From NCBI GenBank assembly GCA_029204225.1, contig CM055105.1:17369353-17433352 (forward strand): a stretch of 64,000 nt of DNA. The letters run 5' to 3'. The notes under the pieces were generated by a model. It made no database searches and was not told the origin of the DNA. It was given only the letters and a program-made list of their open reading frames with translations. Within the stretch, counting starts at the first letter, position 1. Every line of letters starts with the position of its first letter. Positions 52,824 to 62,762 of this stretch are shown one piece after another. The position numbers and the translations under genes are program-made. This DNA comes from Diphasiastrum complanatum. Its lineage: Eukaryota > Streptophyta > Lycopodiopsida > Lycopodiales > Lycopodiaceae.

Positions 52824-53256
52824 TTAGAAACTAAAATTCGGGAAATTCTTCTTTATGTTATCAACTCTCCCCCACGAATCATCATCCTCGGTACAATCCT
52901 TCCACCGAATTAAGCACTCAGAGATAGAATGATTTCTCAATTGTTTATCTCTGGTCCTGAGCACTTTCTCAGGTTCCAAAGGTACACTAAGCGACAAATC
53001 TTCCAAATGGGATAAATCCTCATCCGATCCAACTGTATCACCATCATGTAAACTTAGTTTCAAACGAGTTACATGAAATATTGGGTATGCAGTCGATTTT
53101 CCTTGAAGATCGAGTTCATACGCCAAAGAACCAATTCTACGTACAATCCTGAAAGGTCCACAATAACGGGTAGACAGCTTATAATGTTTCCCTGTATGTA
53201 ACGCTTTAGAATCTTTTGGAATCCGAAGATATACCCAGTCATCAACTAACATCTTC
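52824..53256 (-). pseudogene. Gypsy-B pol C terminus (-) with chromodomain-like end
   Basis: DDWVYLRIPKDSKALHTGKH, YKLSTRYCGPFRIVRRIGSL, then FHVTRLKLSLHDGD and a degenerate chromodomain (SISECLIRWKD...DDSW). It is fused at its start to gag, so everything from gag to the integrase end is missing. Confidence 0.88.
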
Positions 53257-53720
53257 AAAAGCTTTCCATGACCGGGGAGTCTGCCCAGTCTCCTGGAGAT
53301 TTAACCACCACTTATAGGCCATAGGCCCTAAGGAAAGACTGGCCTCAATAGCTTGCAAATGGTCAGGGGTCCGTTTAAGAGCATGAATGTTCTTCCATTT
53401 GCTGAGGAAGGTTTGTAGAATATCTGCATTTCTATCCTTCTCTTCCCCATTAAAAGTAGGAGGCTTTAAATCTTTAAAAACATTGGGGTGAGACCGTAAA
53501 GTCTCACCCGAAAATGATGGAAGTGGAGAAGGGGACAACTGAGAAGTGGAGGGAAGGCTTCCTTGGAACTCAAAATCAAGCTTTTGAGTTCAGCGATCGA
53601 GAACTGTTCCTGTTCTTCCATTTCCATAGGTTCTTTCCCTTTACTGTAAGCCAAGGCTTCTGTTTCAAGTTCGTCGAAGCCTCTCTCCGGGGGTTGATCA
53701 GGTCCCTGAGGAGTGGTCAT
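53243..53720 (-). pseudogene. Gypsy-C gag fragment
   Basis: Starts MTTPQGPDQPPERGFDELET, then after a frameshift near 53530 continues PPTFNGEEKDRNADILQTFL and MAYKWWLNLQETG, a retrotransposon gag core. It joins the pol C terminus after 'SWKAF', where both frames overlap for a few bases. Confidence 0.8.
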
Positions 53721-54491
53721 CTTGGAAACTGAAAGGGAGGTACCTTAACTTCTGAAGGAAAAAAAGTCTAAAAGACTAATTTACAACTGTACAAGGGAAG
53801 AAAACTTAGCTCTTTCTGAGAACTGTACTTCCACAGAGAGAATCAAGAAAAGCCCTCCTCAGCTCTTCCTCAACTGCTTTCAGACCTGTGGTTTCTGAGA
53901 AATCTGATTTGAGGTCGGAAAAAATGCAAAAGATCTGAAACTTTTGCTATCCCCCCTCGCTGGTCTGATAGCATCTCAATTTGTCCACAAAATAGCAAAT
54001 CTGAAGTCCAAAAACCCTTCTGAATTCTGAAATTTCAGAAGTCTCCTGCTCGCTGATCTGGTAGGAATCCTCTTGCTCCAAATCTCTGACGTTGGGGCCC
54101 AAAAACTTGTCCAAAAACCAGATTTTCAGAAGCACTGGCAGCGCTGGCCCTGCTCCTCCTTTTCGGCTTCAAACTCGCTGAGAATTAGTAAATTTTTCCC
54201 TGGAAATCAGATGCAGGTCTCTGACTGTACAGCGATGGAGGTGCTGGCTTCTTCCTACTCTAATTTCGATGGGAAAACTATAGAGAACCCTCTGAACTCA
54301 GTGAGAAACAGCTGTTTTTCCAGCGAGCTACCTACACTTGGAATCTGACTCCTTGCTACTGTGAATCAGAAGTTTGAAGGCTGCTCCTACAGCGATTCTC
54401 CTCCTCTAATCTTTTCTGAGAAACTCAGAGATCTTTCCTATCTTCTGATAGCTTTCTCTACTGCTGCTACTCAACTCCCTAGGATGGAGAT
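53721..54491 (-). other. Gypsy-C leader
   Basis: Untranslated region between primer site and gag; no other feature seen. Confidence 0.6.
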
Positions 54492-54507
54492 GGCTCTGAT
54501 ACCCCAA
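54492..54507 (-). other. Gypsy-C primer binding site
   Basis: GGTATCAGAGCC (minus, 54492-54503) preceded by TTGG; a tRNA-iMet type site next to LTR-C. Confidence 0.75.
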
Positions 54508-54865
54508 TGTAATAGATCCTAACACCACAGTAGGGCAAACACTAACTGATCCACCCAACCTTGCCTACTCCCTGATATACAGTAAGCCCCTCCTAGCCCA
54601 GAGTGAGGATTGGAAGCATGCAACTGCCAAGTGTCGGCCACGTGTCACTGACGTGGCCGACTACACGTCGGGACCCAACTGGGAGCCCTATCCTGCTGAC
54701 AGGGTCCCTAGGCTGTGTTAGGCCCACCATGGCTATGGACCGTGCTGGGGCACACTACTCACACTGTCTTGCCCTGTTGGTCGTGTACGCTGGACACGAC
54801 CCTGACTGTGGTATCTGACCTATCTGTGTTCTCTAGGGTTCGGCACTGGTCACGAGCTCGTAACA
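54508..54865 (-). repeat. LTR-C (358 bp)
   Basis: TGTTACGAGCTCG ... ATCTATTACA on the minus strand, with TG/CA ends and a primer site directly after it. Its sequence is unlike LTR-A and LTR-B and occurs only once in the window. It contains ACGTGGCCGAC-type repeats (54630-54668). Confidence 0.82.
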
Positions 54866-55268
54866 GGTATATCTTAGGATTCCAAAAGATTCTAAGACGT
54901 TACGTACAGGAAAGCATTATAAGCTGTCTACCCGTTATTGTGGACCTTTCAGGATTGTACGTAGAATTGGTTCTTTGGCGTATGAACTCGATCTTCAAGG
55001 AAAATCGACTGCACACCCAGTATTTCATGTAAGTCGTTTGAAACTAAGTTTACATGATGGTGATACTGTTGGATCGGATGAGGATTTATCCCATTTGGAA
55101 GATTTGTCGCTTAGTGTACCTTTGGAACCTGAGAAAGTGCTCAGAACCAAAGATAAACAATTGAGAAATCGTTCTATCTCTGAGTGCTTAATTCGGTGGA
55201 AGGATCGTACCAAGGATGATGATTTGTGGGAGAGAGTTGATAGCATAAAGAAGAATTTCCCTCCTTAA
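54866..55268 (+). pseudogene. Gypsy-B pol C terminus (+)
   Basis: Reads VYLRIPKDSKTLRTGKHYKL through HPVFHVSRLKLSLHDGD to a chromodomain-like end, stopping after KKNFPP. It mirrors 52824-53256 with high identity. It begins immediately at the LTR-C edge, one residue after 'DDW' of the mirror copy. Confidence 0.9.
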
Positions 55269-55317
55269 ACTGTTTCTATCCTTAGTTTCTAAGGATAGAA
55301 ACAGTTTAAGGAGGGAA
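55257..55317. repeat. Perfect palindrome, 29-bp arms
   Basis: Arms 55257-55285 and 55289-55317 are exact reverse complements around TTT. In the mirror copy (52796-52860) only the right arm exists, so the left arm is an inserted inverted copy of the purine tract region. Confidence 0.97.
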
Positions 55318-55320
55318 GAA

Positions 55321-55848
55321 TGTTATGTCCATGACCAATACATAGGATACAGTATACTCCTAGTCTTGGGTATAGGGGGTACTCCAGTGAAACAAGTTGT
55401 TAGTTATGCCACGTCATACTGGACGTGACCCGAAAGTAACTAATATCCTTGTGAGGCCCAGAACACACTAAATGGAGTTTAGACAAGGTATGAGACAGTG
55501 TATGCATGTGTAGAGTTATCAATAGCAATTCTATGAATAGTTGGTCCATGCTTAGGACTCTATTCCAGGTGAATCTATGTATAGGGAACTTAGGGCTATG
55601 CATGGCTGAGTGCCCAGGATGCTTTTGGCTCTATATATTGGGTCCAAACTCGCCCTACTCCTCATCATCATGGTTTTGGATTCATTGTTAGGCTCTCACT
55701 CTACATTCATGCTTCTTGTTCCTTGGCTTGGGGGTGAGGCTTCTAGAGATTGATTGGATGCTTCTACTTGGTTGGGTGGTTTATCCATAGTGTGTTATCC
55801 TTTGTGTTTGGGATTTGTAAGCAGGATCTAAGGAGCTTCCCTTATAAC
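55321..55848 (+). repeat. LTR-B copy 3 (+), complete
   Basis: TGTTATGTCC ... CTTATAAC, the only copy with its final ~60 bp. It forms the right end of the composite. Confidence 0.9.
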
Positions 55849-56114
55849 CCCCATGCCCTGTCATTACCGATGACACCAACTGGTCACCCCGACTGCTTGC
55901 CGGCTAGCACTAACAGCAAGGGCCCCGACGGTTACGCAACCGCATCTCTGACAACTTGTCAGACGGTCTCACCGGATCACGGGATTTCGTGATACATCGG
56001 TTCCCACTTGGAAGGGATGCCCTTCCCGGTCACTGACCCTTGCCAACTTGGCCTCAGGCCCTCTGAGTGACTGGTCATGCCGAGGTCATGTCAGAACTAG
56101 ACTGAGTCGTAACA
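55849..56114 (-). repeat. Gypsy-A 5' LTR, upstream part
   Basis: Completes the LTR begun at 51548-51757; it ends TAACA followed by the TTATA target duplication. Confidence 0.93.
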
Positions 56115-56309
56115 TTATAGATGCATACTTGCAGTTCCACAAGCAAAAATGCTCAAATAAGACAGGTTCAAGATGCAACAAGCTCAACAAGGACAAATGG
56201 CAAATATAAAGATTCAAATGTCTATACCAAAGATGTTAAAGGAGCATAAAAAGCAAAAATACATTTTCCTGATTTCGATGTTATGCTGTTTATTAGCTCT
56301 GAATCGTAC

Positions 56310-56396
56310 CTTGCTGATGAACGTATTGAGTTTGGCTTTCAGAGCATCATCTAGCGCTCTTTCTGCGAGTTTGAAGATAAATCCCTCGCCCTCCAT
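56310..56396 (-). other. Candidate first coding exon, 29 codons
   Basis: The minus strand reads MEGEGFIFKLAERALDDALK then AKLNTFISK and a GT donor (aag/gtacga), phase 0. It has amphipathic, ordinary protein character. If real it could head the gene whose later exons are proposed at 43111 and 38431-38853, in which case Gypsy-A sits in an intron. Family unknown. Confidence 0.35.
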
Positions 56397-58880
56397 TCTT
56401 TCCTTCTGTATATATCTGCAAAACAGCAATAAGATTCAACAGCTGAGATCGTGCATTCAGATTAAAGTTTTCAATTTTTATTTTCTAAGCATTTCTACCT
56501 GCATTATCACTTACATTACATCAATACCTCAATTCTAACTTAATGTTGGATTAGTAGCTTGCAGCTTCAAAAGTTTCTCTTTATTGCCTCGCCCACCGCT
56601 CAAAATAGTTGTTCGATAGTCATAAGAATCAAAATTCAAACCTATGGGAGTCGATTCGAATCGAATTAAAATTTTGCGAAAAAATAAAAACAAAATTGAA
56701 AAATTGGGGGGGCGGGGGAAGACTTCAGTTCTTGAATGTCATTGGGTTAGGAATATTTGTATGATTACAGTTAAATTTACACATGATAAGTATTAAGGAT
56801 CTTCACAGATTTAGAATATCACCCATTCTCCCATCTGTATCTCTACTGAATATTATCAGCAATATTTAGCTTTCTAACTTTATATCACATCCCAATTCCC
56901 TAAAACCTGCAAAGACATGATTTTTTCCAAAAGGAATTAGCAATTTTTTTCAGGAGAAAAATTACTTAATCCAAAATTTTTGAGTTTGTTTAAATCAATT
57001 TGAATCTTCAGGTGACTATGAATTGTTCATATGGGTATCACTGTGACACAAAAAAATCATGAAGAGAAAAAAGTGTTCAAAAACTAGAGAGGAATAGCAG
57101 TGAATGCATTTCCAGCATGAAATGTGCCTACATGAGTGCAGCATAATTGGAAATAGCTACAAGTATAGAAAGTCTATAGCAATGCAAAGTCTGGAAAATT
57201 ACCTGAACATGCCCAAAAAAGGACGTGCTATTTTCAACTACATGGAATCCACCCACAAGCCAGCAGCCCATCAACTCCATCATGCATAGCCTCAACTAGT
57301 TGCTAAGAATCCATACTCATGTAATCACTGCCCAAGAAAGGGTGCAAATCACATACATAAAATGTAGGTCCCAGAAAACTTTTGCACATTTATATGAATA
57401 TTAGCATGTTGGGCTTCTATCACTACTCCGCAAATGAAGGGCAAACGCAGCCATGATGAAGGACAGCACTAAAGAAAAGAACAATTAAATAAAGTTCCTA
57501 TATATCTTCATAAAAACATAGGCCAGACCAAGCAAAACCAAGCCTAGAGAATGTAGCTAGAGGGCCAAGTGTGCCGATGTCTATGTAGCCACAAGCCTGA
57601 ATCTTTATCAACAAATAATTGTACTGCAAAGTTCACATTTGTCAATTTGCAAAGATAAGGGTTGCAAGCTCATAATATAGATACATATGTCATGCCACTT
57701 CATCATCTATGACTTAGAAATTCAATTTCAGTTCAAGTGCTGACTAATGAGACTAATATGATGTACTACTGAAAGGAAATCTTGGAATTACTATAACTTC
57801 ATCTACATGCCATACAATTATGGACATAGAGATCGTACTTAGATTGATGTTTGATTGCACTTGGGGCCTTATAGTTCATTGGACCTCAAAAGTACTTGAT
57901 TTATTTAGTTTCAGTCCAACTTGGATTATCTTTCCACTTTAAGTCATTTGGCAAGGACCATAGAGTTTATCTTGGGATTGGCCATCTAGTATGTTGCCTA
58001 TTGTCATTGATATTGTGATCTTATTTGAAGACTCAAATTTTTTATACTTGCTGCTAATTATTCTTCTCTTTCAAGCATGATCTTGTGTGGATCTGGCTAA
58101 TCTTAACTTCATAACAGAGCATTTTTTAGAGCAAGGAGTATTGTTTGAAGGAGAAACCAGCCTTGACCTTCTTAAAGGAGGATTTTCTCTCATCGTATTT
58201 GGCCCTCTTGGCAATTGGGGCAACCCCTCCAAGAGGAATTTCGCTAAGTGGCTACTTTCTACATGGAGCACTAATTCAAATCTATTTTAGCTCACTAGTG
58301 AAATTGATTGCTTTCGGTGCTTGCACGAAGAAGATGGCTTTTCAGCCCTAATAGATATCAAATCCAGTTTTCCATTTTAGGTGATGCACACCTATTCTAC
58401 AAGGTCATCAAGAGGTCACAGGTCTTGTTAGTTGCTTTACTTCTATGTGTACTCAAGAAGGGCTAAAAAGATGATACAGATTTGATCATGGGTCAGGTTG
58501 CTTTGAACTCACGTTTAAGGATTTGAGTACTTAATTCTGCATGTGATTAGACTCCATACAAGATCTCATCGCAATCCAGAAGAGTTTGAGCACTCTTTTA
58601 GCCAGTACAATCTTTTTGAAAGCAAGGTCCTCAAAGAGTGGAATTCAGTAAACTAATAAAGGCACTAAGACCTCACCAAGACAATCGAATTCAATGGTAC
58701 AAAGATGAAATGTTCTTGATTAAACCACCTCGAAGATGCACACTGGGAGTTTTCAGTAGTTGCTAAATTGGTAAGATACGTTAGCTCAAAAATATCTTAA
58801 TTTTCTCGTCCAAGATTGGAAAGTAGGATAAAGTAACTTTGTACATATGTACTATGAAGAATGTTGTGATCTTCCCTTGT
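56397..58880. other. 2.5 kb without a recognised gene
   Basis: The stretch around 58555-58665 reads HTRSHRNPEEFEHSFSQYNL on the + strand and looks protein-like, but has no family I recognise. Two overlapping frames at 58087-58351 are also unassigned. Otherwise AT-rich anonymous DNA. Confidence 0.4.
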
Positions 58881-59214
58881 GAAAGTTAACACGTGCGATG
58901 GGAGAGAGTTTTCTTAATTTCTTGCCCAATTGTTATTTCAGGTCCATTCTACCTCTTGAGTCTCAACCTGGATCTAGATCAAGGTGCGCCTTCAGGCTCT
59001 CTTGCATGTGTTATGATCATGTGAACACTATGCCCCTATTGAGAAGGTTGCATTGGCATAAGTATGTTGATCTTAAGGTTCCTTTTTCTTTATCATCAAA
59101 CCATCCTAGTAATCTACCTGCATCTTGGTTTGCTTCTACTAGTTCACGCACTTATGGTCATTCATTTCAACCTCGTGGCTTATATTGCTTCACCTCTTAG
59201 AAACCCATTCCAAC
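58881..59214 (+). other. Unrecognised open frame (100 codons)
   Basis: The frame 58898-59200 starts MGESFLNFLPNCYFRSILPL. No motif or homologous segment was recognised in the window. Possibly an exon or chance. Confidence 0.2.
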
Positions 59215-59221
59215 CCTTTTG

Positions 59222-59280
59222 GGTCGGAACGTACTGTACGTTCCGTACAGTACATTCCGGAATGTGCTGGGTCGGAACGT
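59222..59280. repeat. GGAACG palindromes, left cluster
   Basis: A perfect 19-bp palindrome GGAACGTACTGTACGTTCC is followed by CATTCCGGAATG and another GTCGGAACG. Related GTTCCGGAAC motifs recur at about 59868-59878 and 60935-60965. Confidence 0.85.
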
Positions 59281-59404
59281 TTTATTTTTTTTAAATTCAT
59301 AAAAACAGGTATTCAAACAGAGCGTATGTTTGTGATCGATGAATTGACCAAGAAAGCCTGAAAGGAAGAGTCAGAAACAGAAGAGAACACAATCAGTCCT
59401 TCCT

Positions 59405-59815
59405 ACAATACTGACTTGTATGGGTCCTATCTCATGGTGGTGCAACTAGCCGCTACTCCACAGACAATTCATGCTCTTGCAGACACGGGTAGTGATCTGG
59501 TGTGGGCGTGATGCAAGCCATTTAATGTAACTGGAGGACCTGTGCCAAATCTTAAAACTTCTCTCTCCTACGAGCCCATTTGTTGTGTATCTTCACAATG
59601 CAGAGCGCTTGGCTGCGATGCTTATTGCAGTAAGACCAGATGCAGATTTCAATAAGGCTACAGCGATGGATCTAATTTGGCAGGAGACTTTTCGTCGGAC
59701 ACTCACACGATGACAGGAACAGATGGAAAGCCTCCAAAGTTCACCAATTTCTCCTTCGGATGTGTGCATCAAGCTTCTGTTAAGATTGGAGGAATAGGAG
59801 GCTTGTTTTTTGCTC
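59405..59815 (+). pseudogene. Nepenthesin-like aspartic protease fragment
   Basis: The + strand reads SYLMVVQLAATPQTIHALAD then DTGSDLVWA, the first catalytic Asp motif of A1 pepsin-like proteases. The Cys-rich nepenthesin insert follows (CDAYCSKTRCRF), then YSDGSNLAGDF and NFSFGCVHQASVK. Two in-frame stops (TGA after VWA, TAA after CRFQ) and the missing second catalytic half make it a pseudogene. There is no intron or poly(A) sign that would show how it arose. It lies between two clusters of GGAACG palindromes. Confidence 0.85.
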
Positions 59816-59865
59816 TAATCACGTGTTTAAAAAAATACGTATTTTTTGAAATTTTATTTTGATTA

Positions 59866-61333
59866 CGTTCCGGAACGGGCAACTAAGCTTCACCTGTATA
59901 TACTCCACCTGAAATCACTGGATTTCGAGGTGAAGAAGTACTATTTTAAGAGCCAAATCCCATATAAGAGGAGCTAATGATTGCACTCAGCTTCCTACTG
60001 ATGCTACTTCCTTTTATTTTCACAATATCAAAGATGCATCTGATATGTATGTTCCACTTTTAATAAGTCACCAGACGTCAGAAATTCTAATCAAGACCAT
60101 AGAAACATTCTTCTTTCTCATGTGGAATGCCCATGCAGCATAAGATATCATCTTCCTGGTTTCCTTTCCAACATCTTCTTTGATCGTCCCTTTTTATGAA
60201 TTCTTTCTCATCTACATTGTTCGAATTCTTTCTCATCTACATTATTCGCAAAACACTTTTAAAATCTACAGCAAGATTTCTGTAGAGTTTTGTCCTCTGA
60301 TTGAAGACATTATGATCTCATGCATGCATAATGAATGACATTTGATAACAAACACATGATTGGATTTTTTAATTCTAGTATGGTTTATTTGATACATCAT
60401 AACAATCTACCATTCCTAGATGTGCATACCCATGAAGGTTCTAAGTTCTAACCTATGTAGTCAAGCATAAGATGCCAAACAAATTTTTGAAATCCTTTTT
60501 AAGTTGGCCATACTTGAAGTGTCATGCTCTGTGTTTGTTGTGCAGAATGAATAGTTGACTTGAGCAAGGCCTCAAGGAAATGATCAAAACACATGTAGGG
60601 TCCTTCTAGTAACCTTGACCTAGAATGTACAAAAGGGAAGTTGGCGCATCCTACAACTTTTAACCAGGAACATCAAGGTTGTCATGAACAAAATGAAAAG
60701 AAGACTCAATGACAAGCAGAAACTACAATGTATCAACAAAGCATAGATAAGATCATGGTTTTGGAGGGTGCAGTTCTCATCACCTAACCTCGTTCTTTTG
60801 CATGCAAAACAAGCTATGGATAGCCACAATTCAAAATGGGGCCCTCATAACATTAATTTGAGAAGTCAATAATGTCATTTGATAAAGCTTAGAATGAAAT
60901 ATAAATGCAACCAAAAAGTCAGAAAAAAATATGCGTTCCGGACAACACTCTGCTATCCGGAACGTGGACGTTCTACTGTGTCCATGTTCTGCGCATACGG
61001 AATGCTTTTAGAAGTTATCAAACTTTTGGCTATTTTACAAAAAAAAAGACTACAAACAAAAGAAAAAAGCAATTGATATGAAACATTCCAATGTATGCCA
61101 ATCAAAATGAGCTCATTGTGTACATCTGAGAAATATGGTTACAGCATAGACGACCCATTACTTGGTTAGTGGTAGGTAGGATGGTCTATGACCTTTTAAG
61201 GATGCTAGACACAGCTTTGCTTCAAAATCAGGCTCAAGCTCCTAAAGAAACCATTCACTTACAGGCTCCAAAACTTTGATGCAAACATTAAGGACGATGC
61301 AAGCTTCTTAAGCAGAAAACAGAGAAATCTTGC
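59866..61333. other. Right GGAACG motifs and anonymous DNA
   Basis: GTTCCGGAAC at 59868 and a pair of CCGGAACG-type motifs at 60935-60965. No gene recognised in the rest. Confidence 0.45.
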
Positions 61334-61439
61334 CTTTGTTTTGCAATCATCTCCACTGATTGTTTGATATTTCCAAAAACTGGATGCTTGTCATCATGTT
61401 CCTTAATGCCTAACCTCTGCAAATGTAGCCAAAGATTCT
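61334..61439 (-). other. Candidate exon with a GC donor
   Basis: The minus strand reads NLWLHLQRLGIKEHDDKHPV then FGNIKQSVEMIAKQR, between an AG acceptor (gttgcag) and AAAG/GCAAGA, a classic GC-type donor context. Protein-like but unassigned; it may belong to the same fragmented minus-strand gene as the exons to the left. Confidence 0.3.
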
Positions 61440-62311
61440 CTGCAACTCCCATCAATAAAATTCAAATCAATCAGAAAGTTAAAAGAAAGAAAATGCAACT
61501 GTGCAGACTACCATTACATTCAAAAATGCATTGTGGAGATCTTACTATAAATACAACTGTTCAACACATTCAACAATTCAGACTAAACAATAAGAGATTC
61601 ATCAGATACAGATAACTAAAGAGAAGCATGCATACATTCTGACATAAAACTGAATGCACTAAGAAGGCATAATTAATTCAGTAAGTAGCATGTACAAATC
61701 AGATGATGCGAGTACAAACAATAGTAGATGCAGTCGTGTGCATGCACGTCATTGATTTAAACTATTAGTGCAAATTTTTCTGACAAGGGTAAGATGCTTA
61801 GTTTGCAGAAGAAACTTGAACTTGTTTCGACAGCTGTTCTGATCTGAATGAAAACAGGTCGTGTATCATACTAGGTCAATCATACTCTCTATAATCCAGT
61901 TCGACATAATCTGCTGGATGATACTTGGCAAAGCTGCAAAGCTTCCTCAGAAATACAGATGTTGAATGGCCTCTCCCAATTCTTTGATAATGAAAGTCCC
62001 TGAAATATAGTCTCCTGGTTGATGGCTCGATTTCCTTGAGGTCTGTATTCGATTCCCATCAGATACAAATGAACATAAAAGCCTGAAAATCTTCTGATAG
62101 TTTCATGGCATGTTTCATTGACTAATTTTCCTCTTGATTCCCAACAACTGCATGTGTGAGTTCTATAATGAACCTGTTTGCTGCACAAAAGGGTTTGCTG
62201 CCCAATGGTTTATATTTCTAGACGCATGACCTGTTTTCAAATGATTGTCCTACTTTGTATTGTTTCTGTAACTTCAATCCGTTGTGTCTGATAAAGGTTC
62301 CAATTGTCAAT
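61440..62311. other. No gene recognised
   Basis: A 99-codon minus-strand frame (61889-62188) includes 'CHETIRRFSGFYVHLYLMG'. I could not assign it to a family. Confidence 0.35.
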
Positions 62312-62313
62312 GA

Positions 62314-62370
<57 letters not shown>
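62312..62370. repeat. (AG)n microsatellite, 59 bp
   Basis: An AG tract with one interruption near 62319. Confidence 0.97.
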
Positions 62371-62374
<4 letters not shown>

Positions 62375-62762
62375 AGTTCACACACTGAAGCTATCATTCT
62401 TTTCTTTCTTCATATTTCAGATTCGATACACATCCAAGTTTTGGCAATTTTTCTCAAAGACTCATCTTAAGCATTTTCTAAGACCCCAGCATTTCAAAAC
62501 ACAGTATCACGGAACCTCAGAACATGAAAAAATTCACGATTTTTTGTTGAAAATCAGAGTTTTGAACCTGATTTCCAGCAATAGTGAGTTGTGCACTTTT
62601 TAGAGGAAGTCAGAGTGATAGGAAGAGCAATAGGAGGACGATCTTGGCAAGGGAGGTTGTGACATGCTACTAGGGTTTTAGATAGTGTGTGGAAAAGATT
62701 TCTTAAAAAAACACTTTTTTGAGCTCCATTTCCATCAATTTTTTGTTTGCTTTGTTTGGAAG
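62371..62762. other. Anonymous flank left of Gypsy-D
   Basis: No feature recognised. The protease frame of Gypsy-D is lost at about 62763, so the element is truncated or rearranged here. Confidence 0.4.

Larger units (their letters stand above)
51758..55848. mobile_element. Gypsy-B/C composite inserted in the Gypsy-A LTR
   Basis: Flanked by ACCCA (51753-51757) and CCCCA (55849-55853). The intact Gypsy-A LTR has ACCCA at the matching place, so this is a target duplication with one change. Inside are three copies of LTR-B in orientations +, - and +, a minus-strand gag and leader with primer site and a different LTR (LTR-C), and two copies of the pol C terminus facing opposite ways. No complete pol is present. 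Confidence 0.88.
43931..56114 (-). mobile_element. Gypsy-A: full-length chromovirus with two nested insertions
   Basis: A Ty3/gypsy element on the minus strand bounded by a perfect 5-bp target duplication: TTATA at 43926-43930 and at 56115-56119. The order from right to left is 5' LTR (split), primer site, gag, protease, RT start, RNase H, integrase, chromodomain, polypurine tract and 3' LTR. Without the hAT (45359-47606) and the Gypsy-B/C composite (51758-55848) it would be about 5.8 kb. It is defective: it has a deleted RT core, several stops and frameshifts, and the insertions. Confidence 0.95.

Noticed and set aside
58071-58351. Three overlapping open frames
   Set aside because: No motif and no splice pattern; chance is the simplest reading.
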